Shown here: positions 62,548 to 64,000 of the stretch, in pieces | Layout: every line of letters starts with the position of its first letter | Position numbering within the stretch: the first letter of the stretch is position 1 | Source: Streptomyces sp. NBC_01465 | Lineage (GTDB): Bacteria > Actinomycetota > Actinomycetes > Streptomycetales > Streptomycetaceae | DNA: 64,000 bases | Assembly (NCBI RefSeq): GCF_036227325.1 | Contig: NZ_CP109467.1 | Location: 62,001 to 126,000 of the forward strand | Direction of reading: 5' to 3' | Position numbers and translations under genes: made by a program | Notes under the pieces: model-generated | What the model saw: the letters and a program-made list of their open reading frames with translations, nothing else | Told to the model about the DNA's origin: nothing | The model's database searches: none

Positions 62548-64000
62548 ATGACCACTAGCCGCTTCGCACGTCTGCCGCAGGACGAGCCGATCACCGTCGT
62601 CGTGGACCTTGGCGGCGGCGCACTGCCCGTGCTCGAGGTGCACGGGCCGATCGAGGCCGCCCGTGTCGAGGCCGCGCTCGAGAGCATCGCCGTACACCGC
62701 CCGGACGCGGCCTCCTGGACCGTCGACGTCGAGGGACGGGAGCCCGGTCTCCACACCCTGCGTTTCAAGGACGGGGCGAACGGGGCGGAGAGCGACGTCC
62801 CCCTCGGCGCCCTCGCGGACCTGCTCACCCACAGCGGCCGCGGCTCCTTCAGGACGCGCCGGCTGGCCGCGACGCCGCTGCAGCGCGAACTACTGGCGGA
62901 CGCCGACGCCCATCCAGGTCCTGACCGGCAGGTCGAGCAGACGGCCTGGGACTGGCGCGGGCCTCTCGACGTGGCCCGGTTCAAGGCGGCCTGGCACTCG
63001 GTGTTCGCCCGCGAGTCCGTGCTGCGCACCACCTTCGACGACCGGGCGGAAGCCGGACTTGTCGTGCACGACGAGGCCGAGCCGCCGTTCGTACGGATGC
63101 CGCACGGCAGTGCCGAGTGGCACTCCCTGGTCGAGGCCGACCGGCGCCGGGGCATCGACCCGCGCCGCCCGGCGCCCCTGCGCATCACCCTGCTCGGCGG
63201 CGGCCCGGCGAGCCCCGCTTTCACCCCGCCGGCCCGCGTCCTGCTCACGTACCACCACGCGCTGCTCGACAGCTGGTCGATCCGGCTCCTGATCCGCGAG
63301 TTCTACCGTGCCTATCTCGCCGGCGGCGAACTGCCGGGCGGGGAGCGCCGGCCGGACATGAGCGACTATCTGGCCTGGCTCGCCGTACAGAGCACGGCGG
63401 CCGCCGAGGACTTCTTCACCAGGGCCGAGACCGGTGAATTCGCGCCCGTACCACCGCTGTTCACCGGTTCGGGCAGCCACGCGGAGGGCCGCTCGCGGCT
63501 GCGCCTGACCGAGCAGGAGACCGCGCGGCTCGTCCACTGGGCCGCCCTCTGGGGCGGCAGCGAGTCCACCGCCCTGCAGGCCGTGTGGGCACTGCTGCTG
63601 TATCGCGCCGGCCGGGCCGAGGGCCCGTCGCAGGTGCGCTTCGCGACCACTGCCGCGGGCCGGAGCATCCTCTTCGACGGGGTGGAGCGGACCCCGGGCG
63701 CGCTGGCCGGGCCCGTACCGCAGTCCGTACTCGTCGACCCGGACGCCACGGTGCCGGGGCTCATCGCCGACCTGCGCGACCGGTGCCTGGACCAGGCCGC
63801 GTACGAGTGGGTGTCGGCGCAGCAGATCCATGCCTGGACCCGTCGGCCGCAACCGCCCGCCGACACCCTGCTCACCTTCGAGACGCCGCCGCGCGTCCCG
63901 AGCGAGCTGGAGGCCGAACTCGCCGCGTCCGGCATCGAGGTGGAGCCGCCGCAGACCCTCGGCGCCCGCACCGCCTACCCGGTCACGCTGATCGCGCACC
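62548..64000 (+). CDS. NRPS condensation-domain protein, N-terminal part (runs off the window)
   Basis: 484 codons are visible and the frame is open to the right edge. Residues about 106-480 form a C domain: it opens with RRLAATPLQRELL, continues to SVFARESVLRTTF and has the active-site motif YHHALLDSWS (HHxxxD with Ser instead of the usual Gly), then AWALLLYRAGRA. The first 105 residues are an extra region whose helix-strand pattern (VHGPIEAARVEAALESIAV) resembles a truncated C-domain beginning; its role is unknown. The start is the ATG at 62548, but the purine-rich stretch (GGGGAGGGG) is 30 bases upstream, so the start is uncertain. It may begin the module that joins the polyketide to the peptide, or another NRPS subunit; the rest lies outside the window. 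Confidence 0.85.
   Translation, partial: MTTSRFARLPQDEPITVVVDLGGGALPVLEVHGPIEAARVEAALESIAVHRPDAASWTVDVEGREPGLHTLRFKDGANGAESDVPLGALADLLTHSGRGSFRTRRLAATPLQRELLADADAHPGPDRQVEQTAWDWRGPLDVARFKAAWHSVFARESVLRTTFDDRAEAGLVVHDEAEPPFVRMPHGSAEWHSLVEADRRRGIDPRRPAPLRITLLGGGPASPAFTPPARVLLTYHHALLDSWSIRLLIREFYRAYLAGGELPGGERRPDMSDYLAWLAVQSTAAAEDFFTRAETGEFAPVPPLFTGSGSHAEGRSRLRLTEQETARLVHWAALWGGSESTALQAVWALLLYRAGRAEGPSQVRFATTAAGRSILFDGVERTPGALAGPVPQSVLVDPDATVPGLIADLRDRCLDQAAYEWVSAQQIHAWTRRPQPPADTLLTFETPPRVPSELEAELAASGIEVEPPQTLGARTAYPVTLIAH

Noticed and set aside
62495..62551. An 18-codon open frame (ATG at 62495, stop overlapping the ATG at 62548) as a leader peptide
   Set aside because: The overlap is suggestive, but it has no good ribosome site and no recognisable feature; such frames arise easily by chance.

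Overview
The window is very GC-rich DNA with short or overlapping (ATGA/GTGA) gene junctions, GTG/TTG starts next to GGAGG-type ribosome sites, SARP and LmbU regulators and large modular megasynthases. This points to an actinomycete, most likely a Streptomyces. Almost all of it belongs to one hybrid type I PKS/NRPS cluster that runs off both ends of the window.

Layout. From 1 to 17.7 kb (minus strand) a free-standing carrier protein, a P450 and a type II thioesterase are followed by a polyketide line: a KSQ loading module (AT motif YASH, so methylmalonyl and a propionyl starter), module 1 (KS-AT-DH-KR-ACP, with an unusual AT motif and a suspect DH), module 2 (KS-AT-DH-ER-KR-ACP, malonyl) and the first 65 codons of a third extension module. 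From 18 to 21.5 kb lie two Fe(II)/2-oxoglutarate oxygenases and an HpgT-like aminotransferase. From 21.6 to 23.4 kb lies a DrrA/DrrB-type exporter. From 23.5 to 49 kb (minus) is the peptide line, in transcription order MbtH, LmbU regulator, free-standing A domain, free-standing PCP, flavin oxygenase, NRPS-1 (C-A-T-E-C-A-T), NRPS-2 (C-A-T-E-C-A-T), NRPS-3 (C-A-NMT-T-TE) and a type II thioesterase. From 49.4 to 59.1 kb are a secreted serine-hydrolase relative with degenerate active-site motifs, argC-argJ-argD, a DUF4097 protein, a second LmbU paralogue, a KtzT-type piperazate synthase, an ornithine N5-oxygenase and argB. From 59 to 64 kb are two SARP regulators, a third type II thioesterase, a SnoaL-like protein and the start of another condensation-domain protein.

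How it fits together. The arg genes encode the route from acetylglutamate to ornithine. The N-hydroxylase and the KtzT homologue turn ornithine into piperazic acid, and two A domains carry a DVFSVA[S/A]YAK pocket that I associate with piperazate, each followed by an epimerase. Two trans-acting PCP stations (PCP/P450/thioesterase and A/PCP/flavoenzyme) probably make hydroxylated building blocks. The last module N-methylates and releases through a TE. The expected product is an acylated, probably cyclic, (depsi)peptide with at least two D-piperazate residues, of the azinothricin/polyoxypeptin type; this is inference, and I cannot name the compound.

The most notable unexplained signal is an 18-bp near-palindrome, consensus TGTCCNGTCGACRGGACA. 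I find four good copies and one half-conserved copy, all between genes: four lie in divergent intergenic regions of the cluster and one just upstream of argB. It looks like a cluster-wide operator.
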